From NCBI GenBank assembly GCA_933822405.4, contig CAKOGP040001668.1, forward strand, positions 62,001 through 126,000: a stretch of 64,000 nucleotides of DNA, in the 5' to 3' direction. This DNA comes from Cylindrotheca closterium. Its lineage: Eukaryota > Bacillariophyta > Bacillariophyceae > Bacillariales > Bacillariaceae. The notes beneath the pieces were generated by a model. The model made no database searches, was not told the origin of the DNA, and saw only the letters and a program-made list of their open reading frames with translations. Of the stretch, positions 49,190 through 59,975 are shown one piece after another (positions within the stretch are counted from its first letter, which is position 1; each line of letters starts with the position of its first letter). A program made the translations under genes and the position numbers.

Positions 49190-50800
49190 ATGACTCTCAG
49201 AGATTATCAACAGACCGAAAATCGAGCTCCAAGAACGAGAGAGGCATCACCAGTTCCTTCCATTTCACGAGTAGTTACACCCACTAAAAGCAATTCCTCT
49301 GACGAAAATCGCGGTGAAAACTTCTTTTCAATTCAGATGAAACCATCGCAATCGAATATGAACGAAAATTCGAAACCATCTCCAGCGATTGTGGAACCGG
49401 ACTTTGTCCATCAGCCCACAAGAGAAGGCAAATACTCTGCTAACTCTCCCATGAGACCTTCGGCTCCTCAGCTATATTCTCTAAACAACGGGAGAAAGTC
49501 GTCTGGTCAACGCTATGACGATGAAAGTCTATCCAAGAAGTTTCAGCAAGCAAACTCTCTTGCGCTACAAAAGTCTCCGGAATCTTCCAAAAGCAAGAAG
49601 AAAAAGAAAAGTAGCCGCAAGTATGATCCCAATGCATACAAGATCTTCCTCCTCTTGTTGCAACCAGAGTCCAAGATCTTTGAGTTGATTCAGCTGATCT
49701 ACATGCCTAATGATACCACTGTTGGAAAAATCATCCAGATGATTCCAGAGAATGCTACTGAAGCGGCTCTAGGAACTCAAAAGTACAGCGGTCTTTGCCG
49801 ACCAAAGACAGAAGAAGAGCTCATTGATTTGGACGTTCTCGCGAGTGAAACAAGCTCTGGGATGGTCTCTGCAAAGATTACATTAGGTGAAATCTTGGTG
49901 GCTATTCCAAAGGGATACTCCGGAACCAAGGTTGCAGCACTATCCAAACAGATTCTATCTAATCCAAAGATCGTCAAGCTTCTAAAGCGAGCAGATCCAT
50001 TGGCACCAAAGAAACGCCGATCCAGAAAGCATCGCTCAAATCGAAGCGTCAGAAGCAATTCACGAGAACATGTAGACGTGCTCGAAAAACATGACGAAGC
50101 CGAAGAAATTAAGGTCGAATCACAGCAAAAAATGAAATTAGCAATGGAACACGCGGCTGCAGAAGCAGCTGCGGCAAACGCAGCAGTTTCGGGCTGGGAG
50201 AAAGAAGAAGAGTTTGTCCCAAAGCCTCTTGTTCGTCAAGACTCAATTGGATCGGACGGACAGAGTTTGGGTTCGAGTCTGCAAGATTCTGTTGACGAGT
50301 CCTACTCTTCTTGGTCCAAATCCTTTGACGCGTCCTTCTCTAGCAAAATGTCAATTTGCTCTGGTGTCTCGCGGAGGCAAGTCCGCCGCCGTGATCGACA
50401 AGCCAAGCGATTGCGCATCATTAAGCGTTCTACTTTCGTCGCCTTCCTTGCAATGGTGGGGCTTTACATTGTCGATCCTAAAGAGCATTCCAAGAACTAT
50501 GCGGAGGCTGCTATGGATACTCCTATGGGAGTTGTTGGACTTTTCCAAGTTTGCTTTCTTCTTTTAGCTTTGTACAAGATTGAAAAGTTCATTCGTTGTA
50601 CCTCTGAAGGTAACTTTGACTCTTACCGGAAGTGTCCATTTCTCAAAGCTTCCGATGCTGCTATGCAACGATTCAAGGGGACTTATGCATCGAAACTAAA
50701 GAAATCAGGACGAGGACACGATGACGATTCTTCTCTTGTTTCAAAGAGGTTGCGCAGCTACTCACTCAAGACCGCTTCCTTCAGAGACTTGGATGAATGA
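49190..50800 (+). CDS. Uncharacterised protein with a conserved N-domain and two TMs
   Basis: The protein has 536 residues. A disordered Ser/Lys-rich N terminus leads to a compact domain at about 145-265: YKIFLLLLQPESKIFELIQLIYMPNDTTVGKIIQMIP, then GLCRPKTEEELIDLDVLA and GEILVAIPKGY. It recalls a small beta-grasp-like (ubiquitin-like) domain, as in other stramenopile unknowns I remember, but I cannot name the family. A basic Lys/Arg segment, an Ala-rich helix, Ser-rich linkers and an RRRDRQAKR stretch precede two hydrophobic segments, STFVAFLAMVGLYIV and GVVGLFQVCFLLLALY. The tail is charged. A membrane-attached adaptor is possible; function unknown. Confidence 0.68.
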   Translation: MTLRDYQQTENRAPRTREASPVPSISRVVTPTKSNSSDENRGENFFSIQMKPSQSNMNENSKPSPAIVEPDFVHQPTREGKYSANSPMRPSAPQLYSLNNGRKSSGQRYDDESLSKKFQQANSLALQKSPESSKSKKKKKSSRKYDPNAYKIFLLLLQPESKIFELIQLIYMPNDTTVGKIIQMIPENATEAALGTQKYSGLCRPKTEEELIDLDVLASETSSGMVSAKITLGEILVAIPKGYSGTKVAALSKQILSNPKIVKLLKRADPLAPKKRRSRKHRSNRSVRSNSREHVDVLEKHDEAEEIKVESQQKMKLAMEHAAAEAAAANAAVSGWEKEEEFVPKPLVRQDSIGSDGQSLGSSLQDSVDESYSSWSKSFDASFSSKMSICSGVSRRQVRRRDRQAKRLRIIKRSTFVAFLAMVGLYIVDPKEHSKNYAEAAMDTPMGVVGLFQVCFLLLALYKIEKFIRCTSEGNFDSYRKCPFLKASDAAMQRFKGTYASKLKKSGRGHDDDSSLVSKRLRSYSLKTASFRDLDE

Positions 50801-51053
50801 TCACTCTGGATCACTTTTAAAGAATGAATACACTACCTAGAAAAAATGAAACCAACTAAACTAATGCTACAACGAACCTATCCATCTTTTGCACTGTGCA
50901 TTGAAGTAGACCAGAAAGTCCGAAAGTGTCCGTGAAACCCAGTAATCCATCCACAGTACAAAATGTACATACGGTGTGCCGTAGCGAGAAACGCATGGGG
51001 CATTGGACAAGGTCATCCGAATATCGCACTAGTCCTCCGATCATACATCAACA

Positions 51054-54000
51054 ATGGTGAGTCAACCTAGCAACCGGATCCTTTCCACTCAATAAATCCG
51101 GGCGTATAAAACATAGATGTTCAATGTAGTATATACGGAAAGCTGACAAAAGTTGAAAGTTGCCAAAAAACTCTTGACTTTTTGTGACTCTTGTCATGGG
51201 TGATTTTCAAATATCCGTCCTCACCATTAATTGTTTGTTTGTTCGTTTAGCCACTTCGATTGGACATCAAGAAGAAACTCTCTGCTCAGAGTGAGCGTGT
51301 AAAGAGTGTGGATATCCACCCTTCTGAGCCATGGGTTTTGGCTGCTCTGTATTCCGGAAATGTAATGATATGGGACTATGAGTCAGGAAGCATGGTCAAA
51401 TCCTTTGAAGTATCCGAGCTCCCAGTGCGATGCGCAAAGTTCGTTGCCCGAAAACAATGGTTTCTTGCTGCTTCTGATGATATGAGAATGCGTTGCTTCA
51501 ACTACAATACGATGGAAAAGATTAAGGAATTCGAGGCACATGCCGATTACATTCGTAGTCTCGAAGTTCACCCTTCCCTCCCATATGTCCTTTCGACTTC
51601 CGATGATATGACGATCAAATTGTGGGACTGGGACCGCGGTTTCGACTGCACTCAAATCTTTGAGGGACACGCTCACTATGTGATGCAAGTCAAATTCAAT
51701 CCTAAAGATACAAATACATTTGCTAGTGCGTCATTGGATCGATCCATCAAGGTTTGGGGACTTGGATCGCACGCACCGCACTATACTTTAGAGGGACACG
51801 AAAGAGGAGTCAACTGTGTGGACTACTACCCATCCGGAGACAAACCATACATTCTGAGTGGAGCTGATGATCAAACTGTCAAGATTTGGGATTACCAGGT
51901 ACGATTGAAATGCTGATGCAACGAGATCAATTGAATCATTTTCTAACCTTTGCATCCTGTTCCCATCGTTCCAGACAAAATCTATTGTCCACAGTTTGGA
52001 TGGACACACAAATAATGTCTGTGCTGTCATGTTTCACCCTAAATTGCCAATTATCGCTTCTGCTAGTGAGGATGGTACCGTGCGAATCTGGCAATCCACA
52101 ACTTACCGTGCCGAGACTGCGTTGAACTATGGCATGGAACGTGCTTGGGCCCTTGCTGCCTCTCCGAATTCGAACAAGCTTGCCATTGGTTTCGATGAAG
52201 GTTGCGTGTGTATCGAGCTTGGATCTGACGATCCAGTTGCTTCCATGGATGCCACAGGCAAGGTTGTCTGGGCAACCAACAATGACATCCAAACAACTTC
52301 TGTCAAGGGGGTAGCTGGAACTGGCGACGATGCCACCCCTGATGGAGAACGTCTCACCGTTATTCCACGTGACTTGGGATCGTGTGAATTGTACCCACAA
52401 ATGCTCAAGCACAACTGCAACGGCCGTTTCGTTGCCGTTTGCGGCGATGGCGAGTTCATCATCTACACCTCTCAAGCTCTGAGAAACAAAGCATTCGGAC
52501 AAGCTTTGGACTTTGTCTGGTCTGGAAGTGGAACTGGAGACTACTGTATCAGAGAGTCAAGCAATAGCATCAAGGTCTTCAAGAACTTTAAGGAAAGCCA
52601 GACCATCATCCCAGCAACTTCCAGTGCTGAGGGTCTCTTTGGAGGTCACATGATTGGTGTTAAGGGCGGAGATGGTTCCATCTTGTTCTACGATTGGGAT
52701 TCTGGTGAATTCGTCCAAAAGATCGAAGCTACTCCTAAGGAAGTCTACTGGAGTGATGCTGGGAACATGGTTCTCTTGGCCACTGACGATTCCGCCTTCG
52801 TCTTGAGCTACAACAGTGAAAAGGTTGCAGAAGCCATTAGCATGGGAAATATCAGCCTTGAAGATGGAGTTGAAGGGTCTTTCGACTTGCTTTACGAAAT
52901 TGGAGACAACATTACATCTGGAAAGTGGGTCGGGGACTGTTTCATCTATGTCAATGGTGGAGGCAGACTGAACTACAGTGTTGGCGGACAAATCGAAACT
53001 TTGGTTCATTTGGAAACAGCTGCCGGTGGACAAGCACAGCACTCCATTCTGGGATATTTGGCTAAGGAGGACCGAGTTTTCTTGATTGACAAGTCTCTGA
53101 GCCTCATCTCGTACAATGTCACTCTAGCTGTTCTTCAATATCAAACCGCTGTTATGCGAGGTGACTTTGAAGCTGCTAATGCCCTTCTTCCAAACATTCC
53201 AGAAGATGAATATACCAAGGTTGCTCGCTTCTTGGAGTCTCAAGGCTTCAAGGAAGAAGCATATGCTGTTACCACTGACCCAGACCACAAATTCGATCTG
53301 GCTCTTGAGTTGGGTCAAATCGAAACTGCCCATGAGCTTCTTGTAGAAACACCAGAAGAAGATAAGGAATCGACAGAGACCCAATCAAAGTGGAAGCGAC
53401 TGTCTGATGCGGCTCTCAAGGACACCAACCTTGAGCTTTGTGAAGCTGCTGGAATTGCCAGTGATGACTTTTCCGATCTTCTTCTTCTATATTCTGCTGT
53501 TGGAAACTTGGCAGGTGTTGAGCGCCTGGCTGAGTTGGCCACTGCTAAGGGCAAGACTAATGTTGGCTTCGTTGCCCACTTCTTGACGGGCGATGTTGAA
53601 ACCTGCGCCGATATTCTTGTCAAAACAAATCGATTACCTGAGGCTGCACTTTTCGTGCGAACGTATCTTCCATCAAAGATGGACGAAATTGTTGCCCTTT
53701 GGAAGGAGGACCTTGCATCTGTCAGTGAAACTGCCGCCAAAGCTTTGGCATCACCGTCTGCAAATCCAGAATTCTTCCCTGACATGGAAATTGGTCTCCA
53801 AGTTGAACAAATGTTCCTTGCACAAAGGGAGCAATCGAAGGGAGTTGGAATGTCATCCATTGATTACCCAACAGCTAAGGGAGATATAGACTTGAATCTG
53901 ATTGAGTTGATCAAGTCCCGCCAAGGTGGTGGTGGCGGCGAATCAAAGCAACCCGAACCAGCTGATGAGCCTGTACCTGAACCTGAAGAATCGGGACCTT

Positions 54001-54167
54001 CTGAGGCCGAACTTGAAGCCGCTCGATTGGCAGAAGAAGAAGCTGCAAGGCAAGCATCAGAGGAGGCGGCTGCGGCAGAAGCAGCGGCTGCTGAAGCTGC
54101 TGCCGCGGAAGCAGAAGAAGCTGCGGAAGCAGAAGTGGACGAGACCGATTTCGGTGATGACTGGTAA
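51054..54167 (+). CDS. COPB2: Coatomer subunit beta-prime (COPB2/Sec27)
   Basis: Exons 51054-51056, 51251-51898 and 51975-54167 give 947 residues. The first coding exon is the ATG alone (acaATG|gtgagt). The splice to the second produces [21 protein letters not shown], the near-invariant start of COPB2. WD40 repeats follow ([98 protein letters not shown]), then the second propeller and alpha-solenoid ([26 protein letters not shown]). The tail is a long Glu/Ala-rich helix ending FGDDW. The protein binds KKXX cargo tails in COPI vesicles for Golgi-to-ER transport. Confidence 0.95.
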
Positions 54168-54391
54168 AGGTTGAAATATAATAAACTGCCAATACTTAAT
54201 TCAAAACTTTGAAGCATAAGAATGTTGGTATCTTTCAACTCATAGTATCCGTTGTGTATTGCGGTAGAAGAATGCAGGCCACAAATACAGCATGCGAGCC
54301 ATACCATGAAGTGTTGCTTGTTACGATGGCCAGGAGTTGCGGTTGACATCATTGTGGCCTGCAACGGGAGAATGTAGTAGGTGTGGCACAT

Positions 54392-55276
54392 CTATTTCTT
54401 TACTCCCTTTACAACAAACATTGGATCTCCGGCATTATTCTTCGCGACTTCCCCAGCAGTATTCATCCATGCTAGACCAAGGGCAGGGTTGGCAAAGATT
54501 TCTTGCGTCGACGGTCTTTTTGGGGCTTCCCGTCTTTCTTTGAGATCTAAGGCTTCGATGCTATCCCAACTTGCAGAATAGTGGAAGTAGCTTCCAACAA
54601 TTGTCAATCTCCCGATATCGTCTGCTTGCAGCCACATTGCAATTGCTTTTGTGGCAAAGCATCTGTTACTAAAGCTCATAAGAGCTACGCCATTGGGACG
54701 CAAGATACGGTGCATCTCTTGAAAAAGTTCCAGGGGCTTTGTCAAGTAGTCCACCGAGACAACATTGCAAATGACATCAAATGAATTTTCTTCGAATTGC
54801 TCAAGGCTGGGCTTCTGGTTCATATCTTGAACATAGTAGTCCGTTAGCTGTTTGTTGGCCTTGAGTTCCTCTGCATTCATCCCGACACCGACAACTTTTC
54901 CATATTGAATGTTCTCTGGCAGATGCGATATCCAAGAGGAGCAGAGGTCAAGCACGTCTACATTTTCGAGATTCAAGGCAGAAAATTCCTCTTGATAGTA
55001 CTTGGTGAGGACCGAAATGGCGGAATCGTCAATGTGGGTCACAAATCGAGGAGCGTCATAAAAATTGGAATCGTCGGTATTGTCAAGTCGATTGAGATCG
55101 GCAGTAGTGTAGGGCCAGTCGCCCACCTTTCCCGCAAAATCCGTTTCATCAAAGGTGCAAATGGATTTGGCTGCCCTTTGGGAATCTTGTTGCGGGGAAG
55201 CCTTTTGCGTGGAGGGCGCGAAGCCTTTGACTCTTAGCGAAAAAAGAAGCGTAGACAGTACGACCGATCTTTGCAT
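54392..55276 (-). CDS. SAM-dependent methyltransferase (type 11), plastid-targeted
   Basis: The protein has 294 residues. A hydrophobic N terminus ends VKGFAPS (Phe 19), the plastid presequence motif. The domain has VDVLDLCSSWISHLP (SAM loop variant), KVVGVGMNAEELKAN, the FDVICNVVSVDYLTKP motif and ILRPNGVALMSFSNR, characteristic of the Methyltransf_11 class. A loop with ATKAIAMWLQADD follows, then a C-terminal region with LKERREAPKRPS. The substrate is unknown. Convergent with COPB2, and divergent from the Mpv17-like gene across 272 bp. Confidence 0.85.
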   Translation of the reverse strand: MQRSVVLSTLLFSLRVKGFAPSTQKASPQQDSQRAAKSICTFDETDFAGKVGDWPYTTADLNRLDNTDDSNFYDAPRFVTHIDDSAISVLTKYYQEEFSALNLENVDVLDLCSSWISHLPENIQYGKVVGVGMNAEELKANKQLTDYYVQDMNQKPSLEQFEENSFDVICNVVSVDYLTKPLELFQEMHRILRPNGVALMSFSNRCFATKAIAMWLQADDIGRLTIVGSYFHYSASWDSIEALDLKERREAPKRPSTQEIFANPALGLAWMNTAGEVAKNNAGDPMFVVKGVKK

Positions 55277-55548
55277 ACTTGCTCTCTGAATCGAACGATC
55301 AATGGTGTTGAAGTTGTGGTTTGAATTTGTTGCGATGCTGATTCATTCTCAATCCGATCCAAGTGAAAAAATGTGCTTCCAACTTTGAAAAAAATGACGT
55401 CATCCGTTCACACGACCGAAAACGGAAACAGAAAACACATCGGACATGAGATCACGAATAATCACTTCTTGAGAATCATCGGCAAATCGACCTCTTATTC
55501 TTCCTTCATATCTCCTTTCAAGGCATACAGCAGTGGCACCAGAGGAAG

Positions 55549-56543
55549 ATGGTGCTTTCAGTGCGGCACATCCTCCGAAGCTTATTGCTGGCTCGACTTA
55601 TGTTCCCAGCGACTTCGTTCACTCCCACTAGAAATGGCGTCATCCCAGCAACGCACCAACAACGGCCACAACAAGAAAAACCAAAAGTTCTTCAAATGGC
55701 CCTCGATGCAAGCCTCCTGACAGACTTGAGCACTGCTTATTCGATGCTTCTCCAGGATCACTATTATCCAACACAATCTCTTACCGGTGGCATTTGCTCG
55801 TTCATGGGTGATGCAGTTGCACAAACTGTGGACCGAAATGATAATGAAGACTCTTATGATTCCAAACGAGGAGCGGTTTATTTTTGCAAGGGCCTCGGTG
55901 GAGGAATCTTGTGGAGTTGTTGGTTTGAAAGTGTCGACCCTATCGCCAATCAATTGACAAGTGCTTTACTTCTGGGGCAAAGTTCTTCACCATCAGTGGA
56001 ACAGGCCACAAGAACTGCCGTTTGCATTTTGCTGGAGCAGTTCTTCGTGTCTCCTCTATTTTTCTCGATTTGGGATATCCCATTGCCAGCCTTGCTACAA
56101 GGCTCTCCCCCGTATCAAATGCCAGCACAGATTCAAGAAAAGTTACCGCCTCTGTTGGTAGCTAATGCCAAGGTTTGGACGTAGGTGTCATTTTTGTGGA
56201 CAATGTTGCAAGTCGTGTCTATCAGCTAACAATTTTTTTGAAACAGTCCTGTTAACTTGATTACCTACAATATTCCGCCGGAATACCGTGTGTTATTTTC
56301 AAGTTCTGGTAGGTTTTCAACGAAGGCCTTCTTCTTGCCTTGATGGTCTAGATGGCTAACGACTGTACTTTCTATCCTTTCTCAACTGTAGCAGATATCT
56401 TTTGGCAGGCTATTAACGCTGCCATCACTTCGAGAGAAATCCAGATGACAGATGTTGCCACAGCAGGAATGGCTACCACCCAACTACAATCTGAGCTTGT
56501 GAAAAGTAATACTGCACCAGCAGAATCATCATCTGTCCGATGA
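55549..56543 (+). CDS. Mpv17/PMP22-family membrane protein
   Basis: Exons 55549-56180, 56247-56308 and 56392-56543 give 281 residues. The family pattern is clear: YSMLLQDHYYPTQSLTGGICSFMGDAVAQ at the start of the domain, then FESVDPIANQL and QFFVSPLFFSIWDI. Exon 2 supplies PVNLITYNIPPEYRVLF, matching the family WP-x-Q-x-NF-x-x-VP-x-x-R region. Exon 3 completes it with ADIFWQAINAAI. A hydrophobic N terminus with ATSFTPT (Phe 24) might direct it to the plastid. Family members make membrane channels in mitochondria, peroxisomes and plastids. The last 45 residues are Thr/Ser-rich and not conserved. Confidence 0.84.
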
Positions 56544-57149
56544 TCCAACAACGTTTTGTCGTCGACAATTTGGACATGAACGATGAAGTCCAAAAACAAT
56601 TCTCGGGGAACACCCCGATCTTTCTACGGTCCAGATACCGACTTCAGTAGTTTGGTACACAACAAAGCCTTGCTTTAACTGATTTTACTGTACATGAAAG
56701 TACGACGACGATGGGCAGCATGCGATATCGTGCCACTTGAGAAAACGAGATGATTTGGCAAGAGTGCTATTTCGTTGACGAAAGCAGGGGCCGATTATAC
56801 AACAACTTCTAGCAACTATTGTTGTAGGTGCCACTCTCACAAAAGCGTTTTCTTTTTAAATCTTTCTGGAGCGTAGTTGGAATACTGTTCATCTTCATCC
56901 GAAATACTGTACTAATCCCGGTAGGATAATGTTTATGACATCGTACGTGTACCGGTATGTTCAACGACTCATTCAGTCACGCTTCGAGCTCGCGCGCATT
57001 TGTCGTAGAACTCTGGTAGGAATTACACTAATAAAAAGATGTCAGGAATGCAAACGGCTACTTTTTGGGGTGGTAACGGTATTTTGTGAAGTTCATACCA
57101 CCTTCACTCTCAACAGGACAACCCTATTTGACAATCATTGGTTGAGAAA
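56544..57149. other. Intergenic 0.6 kb, no gene seen
   Basis: This spacer lies between two plus-strand genes. A GTACCGGTA near-palindrome is at 56949-56957. No RNA gene or ORF recognised. Confidence 0.4.
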
Positions 57150-59975
57150 ATGATGCTCCGAAACGATGAGGGGTATCAGGATATGCTCCATAATCGTGAT
57201 GAGGCATGCTCAGCTACCAAGGGGCGACTTTCCGTTTCAATTGGATCCAGATCGAAGTCACCAAGAGTGGTCGGGTGGAAGGGAGAAGCAGTAGAGTCCT
57301 TTCGGCCTATCAACATTGAAGTGAGGTCAGACGAGAACGTGACAAGTCCTTTAAACAGCGCTACCTCATTTCGGTCAGGCAAGATGTTCTGGCAGAAACT
57401 TCTAGAGGAGAAACATGATGATGTGCCTGCCTTGTCTCCCAGCAGTGGATCAGAAAGTAGTACATCAGAATACGCCGAAATTCATGTCACAGGCAGTACG
57501 GTGTCATCCATTACAGATCATAGTGGTTTCGGAGGATTGAAGATTCCATTGAAGAGCCCATTGTCAGTGGATATCCCATCCTCGTCCACATCTCTCCACA
57601 GCTTGTCCGTCTCAAGCATTGACAACCGTCGTCCAAGTCGTGACACCAACAGTCAAGAAATGAATAATCCTCCAAGTAATGACGATATCGATCCCCATCA
57701 GAGGTTGAGCAATCAAGGAATGAGTAAATTTGGAGACGGAAAGAAACGTGCACCATCACCAGTAGCCTATCCATTCGGAATGCTGCCAGCGAAATCCCCT
57801 CGATTCAAGACGATGAGTGAATCATCGTTTGAGTCACCAAAGGCGAGCTTCGATGATGAAAACGACAAGCATGATATGCCCGCAATGGGAACTCCTGTTA
57901 TAGAACAACATTTGAGCACCTCCTGGGCAACAATAGCCAACGAAAACAAGGTGAAGGTTGTTCGGTCGTTTGTTCCTCTGTCAGCATCGAACAAGAAGGA
58001 CAGTTTTAAGAGCGCTTATAGCGCCTGGCAGCGAGCTGGATTGATGAAAGAAAATCGTGACGACAATGACCATACTAGAGAGCAAGATAATGTGAGGGAA
58101 CAGGTTGTTGCTCCGTCACCTCGAAAGGTCGTTGTTTCCCCTCGATTGGTGCAACAGGTGACCGAGACAAGGGATTCTGAACTTGACGAAAGCGTACCTG
58201 AAAGCACCCAAGTTCTCAAAGGTGAAGATGTCGTCCAGCACTACAAGGCCTGGCAGCGCGCGGGGCTGATGAAAAAGGACGCAGGGCTAAAATCTAAAAT
58301 GAGATTGCCATCAAGACAAAGCGAACATCCCAGAACGAAGCCAACAAAGACAGAAAGGCGGCAAGCATCTGGAGTCGTCAGAAAGGCCCCAGATACGCTC
58401 GGAAATCCATATAGGGTTTGGCAGAAAGTAGGACTAATGAAATCTGGGCTTCGTAATGAAGATCGCCAATTTCGACCATCTAAACCAAGGGCCTTACCCA
58501 TGGCGCCATCGACGGCTGCCAATGTCCGACAAGTCCACAAACAAAAGACCGGAAAACGCACACCAACAGAGAAGAGATCTAAACCAATGGTCTTGCCTAT
58601 GGCGCCATCGACGGCTGCCAACGTCCGACAAGTCCCCAAACAAAAGACTGGACGACGCGCACCAACCGAAGAGAGATCTAAACCCATGCCATTGCCATTG
58701 GCACCATCCACGGTTGCCAACGTTCGAGAAGTGCGCAATCAAGAACCCTTTGAGCGTAGACCAATAGATGAGAGTGAAGATCACGATGACGAATTCACGA
58801 ATATTCTTAACAACATCCGGCACAACAGTGACACAAAAGAGAACAGTCCCTTGGGTTCGCAAGAAGGGAGCCTTTCGAAGAGCTCGCATGATAGGAATAA
58901 AACAGAGTGTGATTCGGTTTCCTCGCATCATCGACGTGCAGGTGTAGGAGGGCTGTCAATTCAAACAGCAAGCGCCAATGGGAGTACCATCGACTTTTTT
59001 GATCAAATGAGGGAACAGCTGAGTCCCCGTGCAAATGTTCGCAGCAGTCCAGCATCAAGTGGACAGGACCAAAACACATTGGGAAAAGACGAGCTTTACC
59101 CGAAGTCACCAGCGAATTCGTCTTCGATATTCCGAACCTCAGACTCCAAAGCAAGCGGGCATCAAGGATTTGAGGCTACAATCCGGGCTGGAAAGGAGAA
59201 GCTGCATTCTTGGGAAGAGAAAAGTCCCGAAAGTCGAAATCGCCCAACGTCAACTCACTTTCAACAGATTTGCAAATCGATTGAGTCTTCAGATAAGACG
59301 GAAGGTCCACTAGCAAATCTTGGAGGTAACCGAGCCATCGTCCTTTTGGAGCGAGACAACAAGTATGAAGTGTTGGTTGGCCAAACAAATCATTCGTCAA
59401 ACCAGCAAGAACTTGTTCTTAAGAACCTTGAGGTCATTGCTTCAGAAAAAACAGCGGAGGTAGAGGCTGAATGCGACGGGGCTTGCCAATGCTCACAATC
59501 TATATTTAGCGGGAACGACAATCTTATTGACTTTTTCTTGCCTCAAATGGGTATGGCATGTACATGTCGAGAGCAACATTGGAAATGCGCAAATCCAGAC
59601 GACCCAACTGCGATCGAAAATGTCTTGCGCCCTTGGCAAGTTCAATTTCTGCATCGTTTCGGCATTACGCACGCAGAGGAGCTGGTGAAGGCTCGTCACC
59701 GGAGTGTTGGTATATTGGGCAAAGCCATGAGGCAGTGGAGAATAAAGGAGGGGATGCAGACTTTCCGTACCAGTAGTTGCATTATGGCGTTGGACATTTG
59801 GAGTAAAACATGCAAGGCGTACGTGAGATCTATTCGAAAGCAACTGGGAACCAAAGATGGTCCGCATGGAACAAGAGAAATGCCTCGAACCTTGATTCCT
59901 CAGATTTCCAAGTTTCTTATGGAAAATCCTCCGGCTCAAACTCCACAAAAATCATTCGATACTATTTTGGCATGA
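57150..59975 (+). CDS. Large repeat protein with WQxxGLM motifs and conserved C-domain
   Basis: The ATG at 57150 gives 941 residues. Residues 1-270 are Ser-rich and disordered. Three copies of a motif Y-x-x-W-Q-x-x-G-L-M-K follow: YSAWQRAGLMK (58017 on), YKAWQRAGLMKK (58242 on) and YRVWQKVGLMK (58410 on). Next are three 33-residue repeats, about 58470-58790, built on LPMAPSTAANVRQV. The last 180 residues form a compact domain with DGACQC, a Cys-His pair (MACTCREQHWKC), and RPWQVQFLHRFGITHAEELVKA. The last of these looks like a helix-hairpin-helix, then AMRQWR and SIRKQLG. A lineage-specific family seems likely; the W-x-x-x-GLM motif may be a repeated binding peptide. Function unknown. Confidence 0.7.
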   Translation: MMLRNDEGYQDMLHNRDEACSATKGRLSVSIGSRSKSPRVVGWKGEAVESFRPINIEVRSDENVTSPLNSATSFRSGKMFWQKLLEEKHDDVPALSPSSGSESSTSEYAEIHVTGSTVSSITDHSGFGGLKIPLKSPLSVDIPSSSTSLHSLSVSSIDNRRPSRDTNSQEMNNPPSNDDIDPHQRLSNQGMSKFGDGKKRAPSPVAYPFGMLPAKSPRFKTMSESSFESPKASFDDENDKHDMPAMGTPVIEQHLSTSWATIANENKVKVVRSFVPLSASNKKDSFKSAYSAWQRAGLMKENRDDNDHTREQDNVREQVVAPSPRKVVVSPRLVQQVTETRDSELDESVPESTQVLKGEDVVQHYKAWQRAGLMKKDAGLKSKMRLPSRQSEHPRTKPTKTERRQASGVVRKAPDTLGNPYRVWQKVGLMKSGLRNEDRQFRPSKPRALPMAPSTAANVRQVHKQKTGKRTPTEKRSKPMVLPMAPSTAANVRQVPKQKTGRRAPTEERSKPMPLPLAPSTVANVREVRNQEPFERRPIDESEDHDDEFTNILNNIRHNSDTKENSPLGSQEGSLSKSSHDRNKTECDSVSSHHRRAGVGGLSIQTASANGSTIDFFDQMREQLSPRANVRSSPASSGQDQNTLGKDELYPKSPANSSSIFRTSDSKASGHQGFEATIRAGKEKLHSWEEKSPESRNRPTSTHFQQICKSIESSDKTEGPLANLGGNRAIVLLERDNKYEVLVGQTNHSSNQQELVLKNLEVIASEKTAEVEAECDGACQCSQSIFSGNDNLIDFFLPQMGMACTCREQHWKCANPDDPTAIENVLRPWQVQFLHRFGITHAEELVKARHRSVGILGKAMRQWRIKEGMQTFRTSSCIMALDIWSKTCKAYVRSIRKQLGTKDGPHGTREMPRTLIPQISKFLMENPPAQTPQKSFDTILA
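58470..58790 (+). repeat. 99-bp tandem repeat inside coding sequence (three copies)
   Basis: The unit, anchored on atggcgccatcgacggctgc at 58500 and 58599 and on ttggcaccatccacggttgc at 58698, has an exact 99-bp period, keeping the reading frame (33 residues). The third copy is the most diverged. Confidence 0.85.
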
